DNA from: Leptospira ilyithenensis
Lineage (GTDB): Bacteria; Spirochaetota; Leptospiria; Leptospirales; Leptospiraceae
NCBI RefSeq assembly: GCF_004771005.1
Contig: NZ_RQHV01000042.1
Span: 1 to 64,000, forward strand
Reading direction: 5' to 3'
Length of the DNA: 64,000 nt
Within the stretch, counting starts at the first letter, position 1, and the number at the start of each line of letters is the position of its first letter. Positions 1 to 8,345 of the stretch are shown here, in pieces. A program made the translations under genes and the position numbers. Below the pieces are notes generated by a model. It was given only the letters and a program-made list of their open reading frames with translations. It was not told the origin of the DNA and did no database searches.

Positions 1-279
1 GAGATTCCAAAAAAGTTTCCATTTTTTCTTTCTCCAGGAAATGAGAGTATCCGGAGTAACGAGTATAAGAGAAGATTTCCAATCCGGGCCTAGATAAGAA
101 AGCATAACCAACTTACATCGTTCCCAGGGAGTCGTAGGAAAGACTTTGTGTTTTCTTTTGTATGCGGCAAGCTGGGTTTTGAGAATCAGGTTTTCCAGAA
201 TGAGTTCTTTATATCGTAAACTCAAAATGAGATGAAAAAGAAGCAATGAAAAACAAATTAGGAAATCAATGGTAAGCAT
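1..279 (-). CDS. Integrase-core-type transposase, N-terminal part (cut by window edge)
   Basis: The frame is open from an ATG at 277-279 to base 1, giving 93 codons with no stop, so only the N-terminus is in view. A hydrophobic start is followed by residues reading [17 protein letters not shown], then a [12 protein letters not shown] segment and a [16 protein letters not shown] segment. This order matches the N-terminal region of a widespread family of DDE integrase/transposases (pattern ENLALRQQLAVLKR ... DRLFW ... PETVLRWHR). The catalytic core would lie left of the window. I cannot tell whether the gene is intact or which IS family it belongs to, and no terminal inverted repeat was identified. 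Confidence 0.6.
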   Translation of the reverse strand, partial: MLTIDFLICFSLLLFHLILSLRYKELILENLILKTQLAAYKRKHKVFPTTPWERCKLVMLSYLGPDWKSSLILVTPDTLISWRKKKWKLFWNL

Positions 280-795
280 CTGTATATAATTCAATTAAAC
301 ATAAAAGAAGTGAGTTTTAAGACTTATAAAAAATATAAATTACAAAAAACAATATTCAAGAGAAGATAAATTTCATTTGATTATATAAAAATCAACCCCT
401 GCGTCAGTGATCGCAGTGGAAATCCTTCGTGAAACGAAGATTGAAACGAAGAGCACGGTCGGTTAACAAAAGGAAGTTGGAAATTGGAAAAGATGCGAGA
501 CGCCCAAACAAACATAGATAAAGCCCTCTTCACTTAAAAGCAAGAGAAATGTTCCCCTTCGGTGGCAGAAGCATATCTCAGGATTGATGTGACTTTTAAA
601 AGTCAGTTGCTTAAAGATACATGCACCCATTGATTCGACTTTCAAGCAAGTTTGTGAATCCGGACTATTGCATTCGCTTGCCGTCCAGTTCACATTCTCT
701 CTCCCTATGGGTCGGCTGCGGATGACCAGGACGGCCGAAACTCGATGCGTCGTAACACGGAAGTTACGCGAGGCTGAGCGAGAATCATCGAACTT
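280..795. other. 516-bp spacer with hairpins, no convincing gene
   Basis: AT-rich up to about 400, then more GC-rich. It holds an imperfect inverted repeat at 421-442 (AATCCTTCGT, loop GAA, ACGAAGATT, one bulge) and a 6-bp perfect stem at 751-768 (CGTAAC/GTTACG). The second lies about 30 bp downstream of the chemoreceptor stop codon but has no T-run, so it is a weak terminator candidate. A 76-codon minus-strand frame at 463-693 has no ribosome site and no recognisable features. The 400-460 stretch resembles sequences I associate with Leptospira spacers, but only one copy is visible here. Confidence 0.4.
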
Positions 796-2505
796 TTAGG
801 GTTTCAACAACCATTCCATCGCCGTCTCAACGGAAGGTAATGTTTTGAGTTCCACATTGCCAGTCTTAAGAGTGCTATCATCTATGGACATAGCTGCTAA
901 TGCGGAGTCAGGAATGACAATTGCGATTTTACGCAAAGAACAACCGATTGCTTGCGGAAACCACACTTCATTCACCCAGGTTTGAGCTCCGGCGGTAACA
1001 ACTCCCATCTTTCGTGTGTCTGCCATCCATTTGCTGATATTATATTTTTTAATGACTTCGAGACCTTCGATTAAAATTTCCTTATAAGCTTCTTCAGTAA
1101 AATCAGGAGTCCAAACAACTTCTAATAGATTTTTGTCTTTTACATAATAAAGACTACCTATATTGGAACGGAATTCGAGGTGATGAGTGGAGCTGTCTCT
1201 TTCACTGCCAATCTTTGATTTAGTCGCAGTACTAGTTGTACTAAGAGTTTTAAAAAGCTCTACCATGGATCGCAGCTGGTTGGCTGTATTGGAAATACCT
1301 GAAATGTTAGCAGTAAGCAAATCGCTACTTTCCGAATTGTTGATCGACAACTGGGTAATAGATGTAACGGAAGTTACAACTTCATTTGTTGCCGCATTGT
1401 GTTCCGAAACGGCATATCTGATTTCATCAGAACGTTTGCGAACAAAATCAGCTTCTTTTAGAACAGCTTGTCTCAATTCTTTTTGAGCATTGGAAGCTTG
1501 GTGAACTTCTTCCATTTGATGGGAAACTATATCAATAGTTCCGATGATTTCCTGGATCTGCCCCGTTGTTTTTTCAATCCTTTCCATACCGAGCAGCATA
1601 TCGTTTTGATTCTTTTTAACCAGTTCGTTTACACCTTTTACCGAACTCGCAGTTCGTTCCGCCAGCTTCGAAACGGCTTCCGCAACAACGGCAAATCCTC
1701 TTCCGGAATCTCCCGCTCTTGCCGCCTCAATGGCGGCATTTAACGCAAGCATATTGATCTGCTCGCTCACATCCGCGATGGTCTTTACCATCTTGGTAAT
1801 TTCTTTGGAACTATTGGACAGATTGTCCATAGCCGCATTCATCTCCTGAAGGGAACTTTTTCCCGCTTGGGCTTTTGCAGTAATTTGTTTGAAAGAAGCA
1901 AGAGTCCCTTCCACGTTCGAACCGGTTTTGTCCATAGCTTCGGAAAGTTTTTCCACTTCGTCTACCAGATTGGACATACTGTTCGAATTTTCTCCCGAGA
2001 AACTGGAAATAGAAGTAGCGGCCCCGGAAATTTCTTCCATAGAGGCTGACACTTGTTCGGTGGCAGAAGATTGGGATTGAAGATTTGATGAAAACTCAAT
2101 CACTACTCTTTTCATTTTTTCGGAATCGTCCGCCAGATGAGTCACGGAATTTCTCAAATGTTGGATCAGCTCACTTTGGCCTTGCAGCATTCTATGAAAA
2201 TTTTCGTAAAACTCGGCAAGTAACTCTTTGGGCTTATAAGGAATGTGAATTTGTAAATTGCCTTTGCTTGCTTCCCGAAACGCGTTTTCAATGGTAGTGA
2301 AAGTATTGGAAAGAGAGCCTCCCGAATAATAGGCAAAAACCATACATGCGAAAGTCATAAAAGCGAAAGACAAACTCATGGGAAGAGCTATTGACTGTTC
2401 ACTGGGCGGAAGAAGATTATGAAATAGTAAACCGTTCCCTAAAAGAAGAACAAATCCGAATAGGAAATATGAAATGAAATAGTAAAATCTCAATTTAGTT
2501 TTCAT
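796..2505 (-). CDS. Methyl-accepting chemotaxis protein with C-terminal STAS/SpoIIAA-like domain
   Basis: 569 aa. Two membrane helices near the N-terminus (about residues 8-29 and 43-62) are separated by only a short loop, so there is no periplasmic sensor domain. A HAMP-like linker follows (about 63-115), then a long coiled-coil signalling domain with the conserved hairpin tip MLALNAAIEAARAGDSGRG and FAVVAEAVSKLAERT, the site that binds CheA and CheW. The last 115 residues (about 455-569) are not part of a normal receptor. Their alternating strand/helix pattern and the phrase WMADTRKMGVV resemble the small STAS/SpoIIAA-like proteins, so ligand sensing or protein contact may be cytoplasmic. 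The chemoreceptor call is firm; the C-terminal domain is inference. Confidence 0.88.
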   Translation of the reverse strand: MKTKLRFYYFISYFLFGFVLLLGNGLLFHNLLPPSEQSIALPMSLSFAFMTFACMVFAYYSGGSLSNTFTTIENAFREASKGNLQIHIPYKPKELLAEFYENFHRMLQGQSELIQHLRNSVTHLADDSEKMKRVVIEFSSNLQSQSSATEQVSASMEEISGAATSISSFSGENSNSMSNLVDEVEKLSEAMDKTGSNVEGTLASFKQITAKAQAGKSSLQEMNAAMDNLSNSSKEITKMVKTIADVSEQINMLALNAAIEAARAGDSGRGFAVVAEAVSKLAERTASSVKGVNELVKKNQNDMLLGMERIEKTTGQIQEIIGTIDIVSHQMEEVHQASNAQKELRQAVLKEADFVRKRSDEIRYAVSEHNAATNEVVTSVTSITQLSINNSESSDLLTANISGISNTANQLRSMVELFKTLSTTSTATKSKIGSERDSSTHHLEFRSNIGSLYYVKDKNLLEVVWTPDFTEEAYKEILIEGLEVIKKYNISKWMADTRKMGVVTAGAQTWVNEVWFPQAIGCSLRKIAIVIPDSALAAMSIDDSTLKTGNVELKTLPSVETAMEWLLKP

Positions 2506-2727
2506 GGAAGTCGTATACCTTTGATTGAACGGAAATGATTCGATTCAATAATTTATTAATCGGATTATTTTAACATGAATTCGAACGAAAGAAAACTTTG
2601 ATTCGAAGGTCTTATCTATAAATGTATACGTTTTTTTTGAGGCTTTACCGTAAATTTATTTTCTATTTTTTCTCATTTTATAAAATTATGTCCCAACCGG
2701 CGACATAGAATCGTACAAACTGAACTC

Positions 2728-3324
2728 TTAAGGAACAATAAACGAAAGTAAATCCTTTAAGGGAATGGTGGCGGAAGGTAACCACATCAAAATACCTATA
2801 GAGAACACTGAAATCAGTAGAATTGCTTTTTGTTTGGAAACCGGATTGCCGGACCTTTTTTCCGTCCGGAAATAGTAAAAAATACAAACCAAGCTGAATA
2901 AAAATTCGAATAGAATCGCAAGATGCGGAAAATACAAATAAGAGTTTAAGGAAACTACGGGAGAATTCGAATCCAAAATCTGATGTTCGAAACCGACCAA
3001 AAGATCGCATAATATATGCAATACGACTAAAAATCCACACCATAACGCAAATCCCCGATTGCGAAAAACGGCAAAAACCACTCCCCCAAAGACCAATGCT
3101 TGTAAAATTCCGGGAATTAAATTATGACTGTAGGTCATTTGAACTTTCAGACCTTGAAAAGTAGCATCCAATAAAGAAGAGGGAGTTGTTACTTCCACGC
3201 CGGTCAACGCAAGTATCAGCCAAAGAAATTCGGGGACATTAGCCGCTACCAAAAAAACCCAAAAAGGGAATTGTTTGAATCTACTGTAAGGCAGTAATGC
3301 AGTGGCATAATGACCGAGTATCAT
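2728..3324 (-). CDS. Multi-pass membrane protein, metal-dependent hydrolase-like (YdjM type)
   Basis: 198 aa with about five hydrophobic segments. The opening MILGHYATALL and the later His and Asp residues in membrane segments (SHNLIPG, HILCDLLVGFEHQ) resemble the LexA-regulated/YdjM-type family of putative membrane-bound metal-dependent hydrolases, in which conserved His/Asp lie in or near membrane helices. The function of that family is not established. The ATG is preceded by AAAGGT at a workable distance. It sits alone between the chemoreceptor and the divergent PqqD operon. I call it a membrane protein with confidence and the family with caution. Confidence 0.6.
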   Translation of the reverse strand: MILGHYATALLPYSRFKQFPFWVFLVAANVPEFLWLILALTGVEVTTPSSLLDATFQGLKVQMTYSHNLIPGILQALVFGGVVFAVFRNRGFALWCGFLVVLHILCDLLVGFEHQILDSNSPVVSLNSYLYFPHLAILFEFLFSLVCIFYYFRTEKRSGNPVSKQKAILLISVFSIGILMWLPSATIPLKDLLSFIVP

Positions 3325-3609
3325 AATTTACCTTTGGTAACGATTCGGTGAATTAGAACGATTCCCAAAATATAAAAGAAGATCAATGTAAGAATAAGGG
3401 AAGACATCCGAATCAGAAGATTAAGGCTTTCTTAATTGTTTGTCAATCCCGATTCGACTCGTCCAAGCCTATTGGCTCGTGCCGCTTTACGGCAAAATCA
3501 GACCGAATGGACATCGAGGAACATTGTTTTCGCAAAAAATTGACTGTCATCTTTTAGACTTTGATTCAATTTAGCACCGTTGGTACCTTCAATACGACAG
3601 GAAAAAGGA

Positions 3610-3855
3610 ATGAGCATCGGTTCACTGAAAAACCTAGCATTAAGTGATAATGGATTTGTTTTCGATCCCACTACCGGGAATACGTTTATTTTCAATGAAA
3701 CTGCTTTAACTATTGTTCGGTGCCTCATTCAAGAAAAATCAAAAGAGGAAATCATCAGATCCATGTTGGCCGAATATGAAGTAGCCGCCGAAGAATTGGA
3801 AAGAGACTATTCCGATACAATGATTCACCTAAAGGAACTCGGCCTGTATCAATGA
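3610..3855 (+). CDS. PqqD-like small protein (RiPP-recognition-element fold)
   Basis: 81 aa from the ATG at 3610, which has AGGA 7 nt upstream; a longer TTG start at 3580 lacks such a site. The sequence shows the PqqD pattern: a short strand pair around FDPTTGNTFIFNETA, a helix (LTIVRCLIQEKSKEEIIRSML), and a C-terminal helix ending HLKELGLY. PqqD-fold proteins bind precursor peptides and present them to modifying enzymes. It is the first gene of a five-gene operon: its TGA overlaps the next ATG (ATGA). No short precursor peptide gene was found beside it. The fold is likely; the peptide-chaperone role here is inference. Confidence 0.72.
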   Translation: MSIGSLKNLALSDNGFVFDPTTGNTFIFNETALTIVRCLIQEKSKEEIIRSMLAEYEVAAEELERDYSDTMIHLKELGLYQ

Positions 3856-4919
3856 AACATCCTCTCATTGCCGTAAGCGGGATGAATGCTGTGGATAGCC
3901 CTGGCCCGGGGGTTCCCGTACTTCGTTCCCTGAAAGAATCCGATCTCCGTCCAAGACTCATAGGTTTTGCGTATGGAACTTTGGAACCTGGGAATTTTAT
4001 GACCGATCTTTTGGAAAATTCCTTTTTGTTTCCCTACCCCAATGCGGGACCTGGGGTTCTTTTGGATCGGATCAGAAAAATCCATTCCGATTATCAAATT
4101 GACGTCATCATACCTACTCTCGATTCGGAATTGGACAATTATATCTCCATTGAACATGAGTTAAAGCAGATAGGAATCAAAATGGTACTTCCCGGAAAAA
4201 AGGAATTGCATACCAGAGACAAAACCTATCTCAACGAATCCTTAAAAAATACGGAAGTGCTACTTCCCGAAACAAGAACCATCCAAGACATCACTTCGCT
4301 CCGGCAAGCAACCGAAGAGATCGGGTTTCCTTTGTTTATGAAAGGAATTTTTTACGAAGCTTTTTATGCCCGCAATTACGAAGAAGCAGCCGGTTATTTT
4401 TATTCCATCTCTGCGAAATGGGGAGTACCGGTTATTGTTCAAAAATATATATCAGGGGAAGAATGCAATGTCTGTGCTTTGGCAAACCGGGGGGAACTCA
4501 TAGGCGGAGTAGTGATGAAAAAACTTTTCCTGACGGATAAAGGAAAGGCTTGGGCAGGAGTTACGATTGGAAATGAAGAAGTCAAAAAGATCTCCACCTC
4601 CATCTTAAAGTTCATCGGTTGGCACGGAGGATGCGAACTGGAATTCATTATAGAAACCAAAACGGGAAAAATGTATCTTCTGGAAATAAACCCCCGTTTT
4701 CCCGCTTGGATATACCTTGCTACTGCCTCCGGACAAAATCTACCGGATGCTCTGGTAAAGATGGCTTTGGGGGAACCAGTTCCTTCCTTTTCTTCCTATG
4801 AAATCGGCAAGGTATTTGTGCGGCACAGTTGGGATGAGATCATTCCTATGAAACAAATAGAAACATTAACAGTCTACGGACAGTTAGTTGATGTAAAAAA
4901 GGAAAGTTCTCATGAGTAA
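3852..4919 (+). CDS. ATP-grasp ligase
   Basis: 355 aa, with the layout of carbamoyl-phosphate-synthase-like ATP-grasp enzymes: an N-terminal Rossmann-like part (about 1-110, with DVIIPTLDSELDNY), then the ATP-grasp fold. Visible elements are the PLFMKG lysine segment, the VIVQKYISGEECNV segment, and the metal-binding C-terminal stretch CELEFIIETKTGKMYLLEINPRFP (E ... E-x-N-P-R). Such enzymes activate a carboxylate as acyl-phosphate and join it to an amine or thiol. It overlaps the PqqD-like gene by 4 bp and the decarboxylase gene by 8 bp, so the three are probably co-translated. The substrate is unknown. Confidence 0.85.
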   Translation: MKHPLIAVSGMNAVDSPGPGVPVLRSLKESDLRPRLIGFAYGTLEPGNFMTDLLENSFLFPYPNAGPGVLLDRIRKIHSDYQIDVIIPTLDSELDNYISIEHELKQIGIKMVLPGKKELHTRDKTYLNESLKNTEVLLPETRTIQDITSLRQATEEIGFPLFMKGIFYEAFYARNYEEAAGYFYSISAKWGVPVIVQKYISGEECNVCALANRGELIGGVVMKKLFLTDKGKAWAGVTIGNEEVKKISTSILKFIGWHGGCELEFIIETKTGKMYLLEINPRFPAWIYLATASGQNLPDALVKMALGEPVPSFSSYEIGKVFVRHSWDEIIPMKQIETLTVYGQLVDVKKESSHE

Positions 4920-6246
4920 AAAAGTTTACTTACGCCCTTCCATCAAAAAACAGCATTTAGGCGCGGCAAATAAATTTGCAGGCTTTCATCCTCCCGAAAC
5001 GATTTCTTCCATTGATGGAATGGCTGTGGAAGATTTGTTGAACAAATACGGTTCTCCTTTGTTTATTTTTTCCGAAACTACAATTCGAAAAAAAATCGCA
5101 GCTTACAAACAGGCTTTCGAATCCAGATACCCCATGTTCCAGCCCACTTGGTCGTATAAGACCAATTATCTGAACGATATCTGCAAGGTATTTCATAAAG
5201 AAGGTTTTTGGGCGGAAACGGTTTCCGCTTTCGAATATGAAAAAGCGAGAAAGAACGGAATCCCCGGAAACAGAATCATATTCAACGGACCTTATAAACC
5301 CTATGAAGCTTTGAAACTCGCAGTCTCCGAAGGTGCAAGAATTCATGCGGATCATTTGGATGAAGTCAAGGATCTAATGAAAATTGCAGATGAATTGGGA
5401 CGCAAAGTGGATGTATCCATTCGCATTTCCATGGATACGGGAAGTTATCCTACCTGGAGTCGGTTCGGATTCAATTTGGAATCAGGACATGCAATGGAGG
5501 CTGCAACAAAAATAGCAGAAAGCGGAGGCAAGTTGAATTTAACAGGCGTTCATTCTCATATCGGAACTTTTATGTTGGAACCGTCCGCATATAAAAAAGC
5601 AGCCCTTCAAATTTCTAAATTTTATAAAGTACTAAGAGACGATCTCAGACAACCCATGCAGTACATAGATTTAGGAGGCGGGTTTGTTTCTGCAAATAAA
5701 CTGAAAAATATTTATCTATCCGGTGCATCTTTACTTCCTTCTTTCGATCAATATGCGGAAGAGATTTGTTCCGCACTTTACGACGCATTTTCACCGGAAG
5801 AACCGCCTACCTTATTTCTGGAATCCGGTCGTGCTCTGGTAGATGAGTCGGGATTTTTGGCAAGTACAGTAGTAGGAACAAAGACCTTGCCTACGGGAAA
5901 AAGAGCTTTGATTTTGGATGCAGGAGTCAATCTGCTTTATACTTCCACTTGGTATGATTTGAATGTATCACCTATCAAAGAGTATTCGAAAGATTTTGAA
6001 GAGGTGATCTTATACGGACCTTTATGTATGAATATCGATATCGTAAGAGAGACTTGTATTCTTCCCAATATGGCCCGCGGAGAAAGTCTGCTCATCCACC
6101 CTGTCGGGGCATATAACGTAACCCAATGGATGCAATTTATAGAAATGAGACCTGCCGTAGTGCTCATTCAAACCAACGGACAAGTAAAACAGATACGACG
6201 AAGGGAAACAACCGATGATATCAACGCAATGGAAGTAGACTCATGA
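4912..6246 (+). CDS. PLP-dependent decarboxylase, LysA/ornithine decarboxylase fold type III
   Basis: 444 aa. The PLP lysine is K83 in SYKTNYL. HSHIGT, the glycine loop YIDLGGGF, ESGR (EPGR in classical diaminopimelate decarboxylase) and GPLCMNID (C372, D376) follow in the family order. This is the alanine racemase-like barrel plus beta domain that decarboxylates diaminopimelate, ornithine, arginine or carboxynorspermidine-type substrates. Its place between an ATP-grasp ligase and a membrane/peptidase gene (8-bp and 4-bp overlaps) argues against housekeeping lysine synthesis and for tailoring of the ligase product. That role is inference. Confidence 0.85.
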   Translation: MSKKVYLRPSIKKQHLGAANKFAGFHPPETISSIDGMAVEDLLNKYGSPLFIFSETTIRKKIAAYKQAFESRYPMFQPTWSYKTNYLNDICKVFHKEGFWAETVSAFEYEKARKNGIPGNRIIFNGPYKPYEALKLAVSEGARIHADHLDEVKDLMKIADELGRKVDVSIRISMDTGSYPTWSRFGFNLESGHAMEAATKIAESGGKLNLTGVHSHIGTFMLEPSAYKKAALQISKFYKVLRDDLRQPMQYIDLGGGFVSANKLKNIYLSGASLLPSFDQYAEEICSALYDAFSPEEPPTLFLESGRALVDESGFLASTVVGTKTLPTGKRALILDAGVNLLYTSTWYDLNVSPIKEYSKDFEEVILYGPLCMNIDIVRETCILPNMARGESLLIHPVGAYNVTQWMQFIEMRPAVVLIQTNGQVKQIRRRETTDDINAMEVDS

Positions 6247-8345
6247 ATTTGATTCGCACTTTTTTTACTTCCACTTTAAGCGCTTACTCTACCGTTTTAT
6301 TCAGCGGTCGCCCTTATCTGGGTCTTGCTATATTTTTTTCCACTCTCTTCAATCTGGACGCTGCCATCACAGGACTTTTGGGAATTTTATTTTCAAACGC
6401 CACTGCATTGTTACTCGGTGTTTATCAGGAAAGAATCAAAAAAGGTTTGTACGGATTCAACGGACTGCTCGTAGGACTATCCGTAAGTTTGTATCATTCC
6501 ATAGATATAAATTTGATATTATTATTGTTTGCAGCGATTGTACTGTTGGTTTTTATCACGCTTGCTCTGGAATACATTCTTTCCTATTTTTACGGACTTC
6601 CCGTTTTATCCATTCCCTTTGTAATCGTAAGTATCATCCTATACTTGGCATTTTACGATTATAAAAATCTAAATGAAAAGCAGGCCTATCTTTTTCCTTA
6701 TGATAAGTTCTTTCCTGAAATTCCTTTTTATATATTGTATTATCTGAAAAGTTTAGGAGGAATATTTTTCCAAACCAGTCCTTGGTCAGGGCTTTTCATC
6801 GCAGTAATACTGTTTATCTCCAGTAGGATTTCTTTCTTTTTATCAGTAATCGGATTTGCCATCGGGTTACTCTTTCATACCGCTTTAAGCGGAAATACGA
6901 ATGATCTTTCTCTTGGAAATATCGGCTTTAATTATATACTAACATCCATTGCCGTGGGTGGATATTTTCTGATACCGAATCTTTCGACATTCGTATTGGG
7001 GGGACTTGCCGCATTGGTAAGTGTATTGGTTACTTCTTTTACAAAAATTTTTTTAGTCCAGTTCAATATACCCGTTTTTGCACTTCCTTTTACAACTGTT
7101 ACACTGTTGTTCGTTTATGTTTCCAGGCTTTTGAAAAATGAAAAATTCGTACTAGTTGACTTTCACCCTGGTTCCCCCGAAAAGAATTTGGATTATTACA
7201 AAACAAGAAGAAAACGTTTCGGATCTAGCGGACTGCTCATTCGGCTTCCATTTACAGGCAGGTGGAAAGTCACACAAGGTTATGACGGAAAATTTACACA
7301 TAAGGATTCCTGGAAGGAAAGTCTCGATTTTACTGCCGTAGATCAGAGTGGAAATACGAAAAAAGGAAAAGGATCTACACTTAATGATTATTATACGTTC
7401 GGATTGACCGTGCTTGCCCCTTCTTCAGGCAGAGTGGTGAAAGTGATTCATCATCTTGAAGATAATCCGCCCGGCACCGTAGATACCGAAAACAATTGGG
7501 GAAATCTGGTTCTGATAGAACATACAAACTTTCTCTATTCGCAGATTTCCCATTTGCAAAAGAATTCCATTTCCGTGAAAGAAGGAGATATTGTTTCTGC
7601 CGGTGCGAAGATAGGTCTCGCCGGAAATTCAGGCAGAAGTTCCGAACCTCATATCCATTTGCATTTTCAAAACAATCCTGAAATCGGTAGTCCTACAGTT
7701 CCCGTCTCTTTCACTCATTACCAGGAAGAAACGGTTCCCGGGTTAAAGATCCGATTCAATTCGATTCCCAAAGAAGGTGAAACTATCAGCAATCTTCTGA
7801 CGGATTTCAATCTTAGAAATTTTTTCACGTTTCCTCCGGGAGGATTGATCTCAGTCCAACTAACAAACAATCATCGAAAAACGGTTTTAGAAAATTGGAA
7901 AGTTCATTTGGATTTATTGGGAAACCGTTACCTGGAAGATGACAACAACAACCGATTGTATTTTTTTACATCGGTTGATTCATTCACTTGTCTGGATTAC
8001 ATCGGCAAAAAACATACCGGACTTTTTTTCTTTTATCTTTCCACATACCGGGTTCCTTTCATTCGGAATCAGAGCCATTGGGAAGATCGGATCTCTTATA
8101 AACATTTTTCAACTGCTCTCGCGCGAGTGATCAAAGATTTGGTAAATCCTTTCAGCGATACATTCGGTCATACATGGACGGGCAAACTGATAGAAAAAGA
8201 TTCTCAATTGATTCTGAATACCTTAATCACCGGAAGATCAAATGCCTCTTTATATGAATTGGAACTGATACCCGGCACAAATGCACCTGGTACAATTCGA
8301 ATCAAAGATCAGGAGGGAAGAGAATGGACTTTAAAAAACAAATAA
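6243..8345 (+). CDS. Urea-transporter-like membrane domain fused to M23 (LytM) peptidase domain
   Basis: 700 aa. Residues about 1-300 are polytopic; KGLYGFNGLLVGLSV and the duplicated LGNIGFNYILTSIAVGGYF resemble the two halves of a urea-transporter (UT) fold. Residues about 340-490 form an M23 domain with PSSGRVV, WGNLVLIEH, GDIVSAGAKIGLAGNSG and PHIHLHFQ (H470, H472, H474). The usual first ligand motif HxxxD is not present: the nearest His is H353 in THKDSW and the Asp is D362, so metal ligation may differ. Residues 490-700 are unassigned. It overlaps the decarboxylase gene by 4 bp and the TPR gene by 22 bp. UT-M23 fusions exist elsewhere; their substrate is not known to me. Confidence 0.8.
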   Translation: MNLIRTFFTSTLSAYSTVLFSGRPYLGLAIFFSTLFNLDAAITGLLGILFSNATALLLGVYQERIKKGLYGFNGLLVGLSVSLYHSIDINLILLLFAAIVLLVFITLALEYILSYFYGLPVLSIPFVIVSIILYLAFYDYKNLNEKQAYLFPYDKFFPEIPFYILYYLKSLGGIFFQTSPWSGLFIAVILFISSRISFFLSVIGFAIGLLFHTALSGNTNDLSLGNIGFNYILTSIAVGGYFLIPNLSTFVLGGLAALVSVLVTSFTKIFLVQFNIPVFALPFTTVTLLFVYVSRLLKNEKFVLVDFHPGSPEKNLDYYKTRRKRFGSSGLLIRLPFTGRWKVTQGYDGKFTHKDSWKESLDFTAVDQSGNTKKGKGSTLNDYYTFGLTVLAPSSGRVVKVIHHLEDNPPGTVDTENNWGNLVLIEHTNFLYSQISHLQKNSISVKEGDIVSAGAKIGLAGNSGRSSEPHIHLHFQNNPEIGSPTVPVSFTHYQEETVPGLKIRFNSIPKEGETISNLLTDFNLRNFFTFPPGGLISVQLTNNHRKTVLENWKVHLDLLGNRYLEDDNNNRLYFFTSVDSFTCLDYIGKKHTGLFFFYLSTYRVPFIRNQSHWEDRISYKHFSTALARVIKDLVNPFSDTFGHTWTGKLIEKDSQLILNTLITGRSNASLYELELIPGTNAPGTIRIKDQEGREWTLKNK

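Noticed and set aside
463..693. 76-codon minus-strand frame rich in cysteine
   Set aside because: No ribosome site, no recognisable fold, and it lies in a hairpin-containing spacer; probably chance.
3420..3436. ATTAAG/CTTAAT hairpin upstream of the PqqD operon
   Set aside because: Only 6 AT-rich base pairs and no T-run; no gene on the plus strand ends there.
3610..6246. Lysine biosynthesis as the role of the LysA-like gene
   Set aside because: The overlapping partners (PqqD-like, ATP-grasp, UT-M23) are not lysine genes, and ESGR replaces EPGR; a specialised role fits better.
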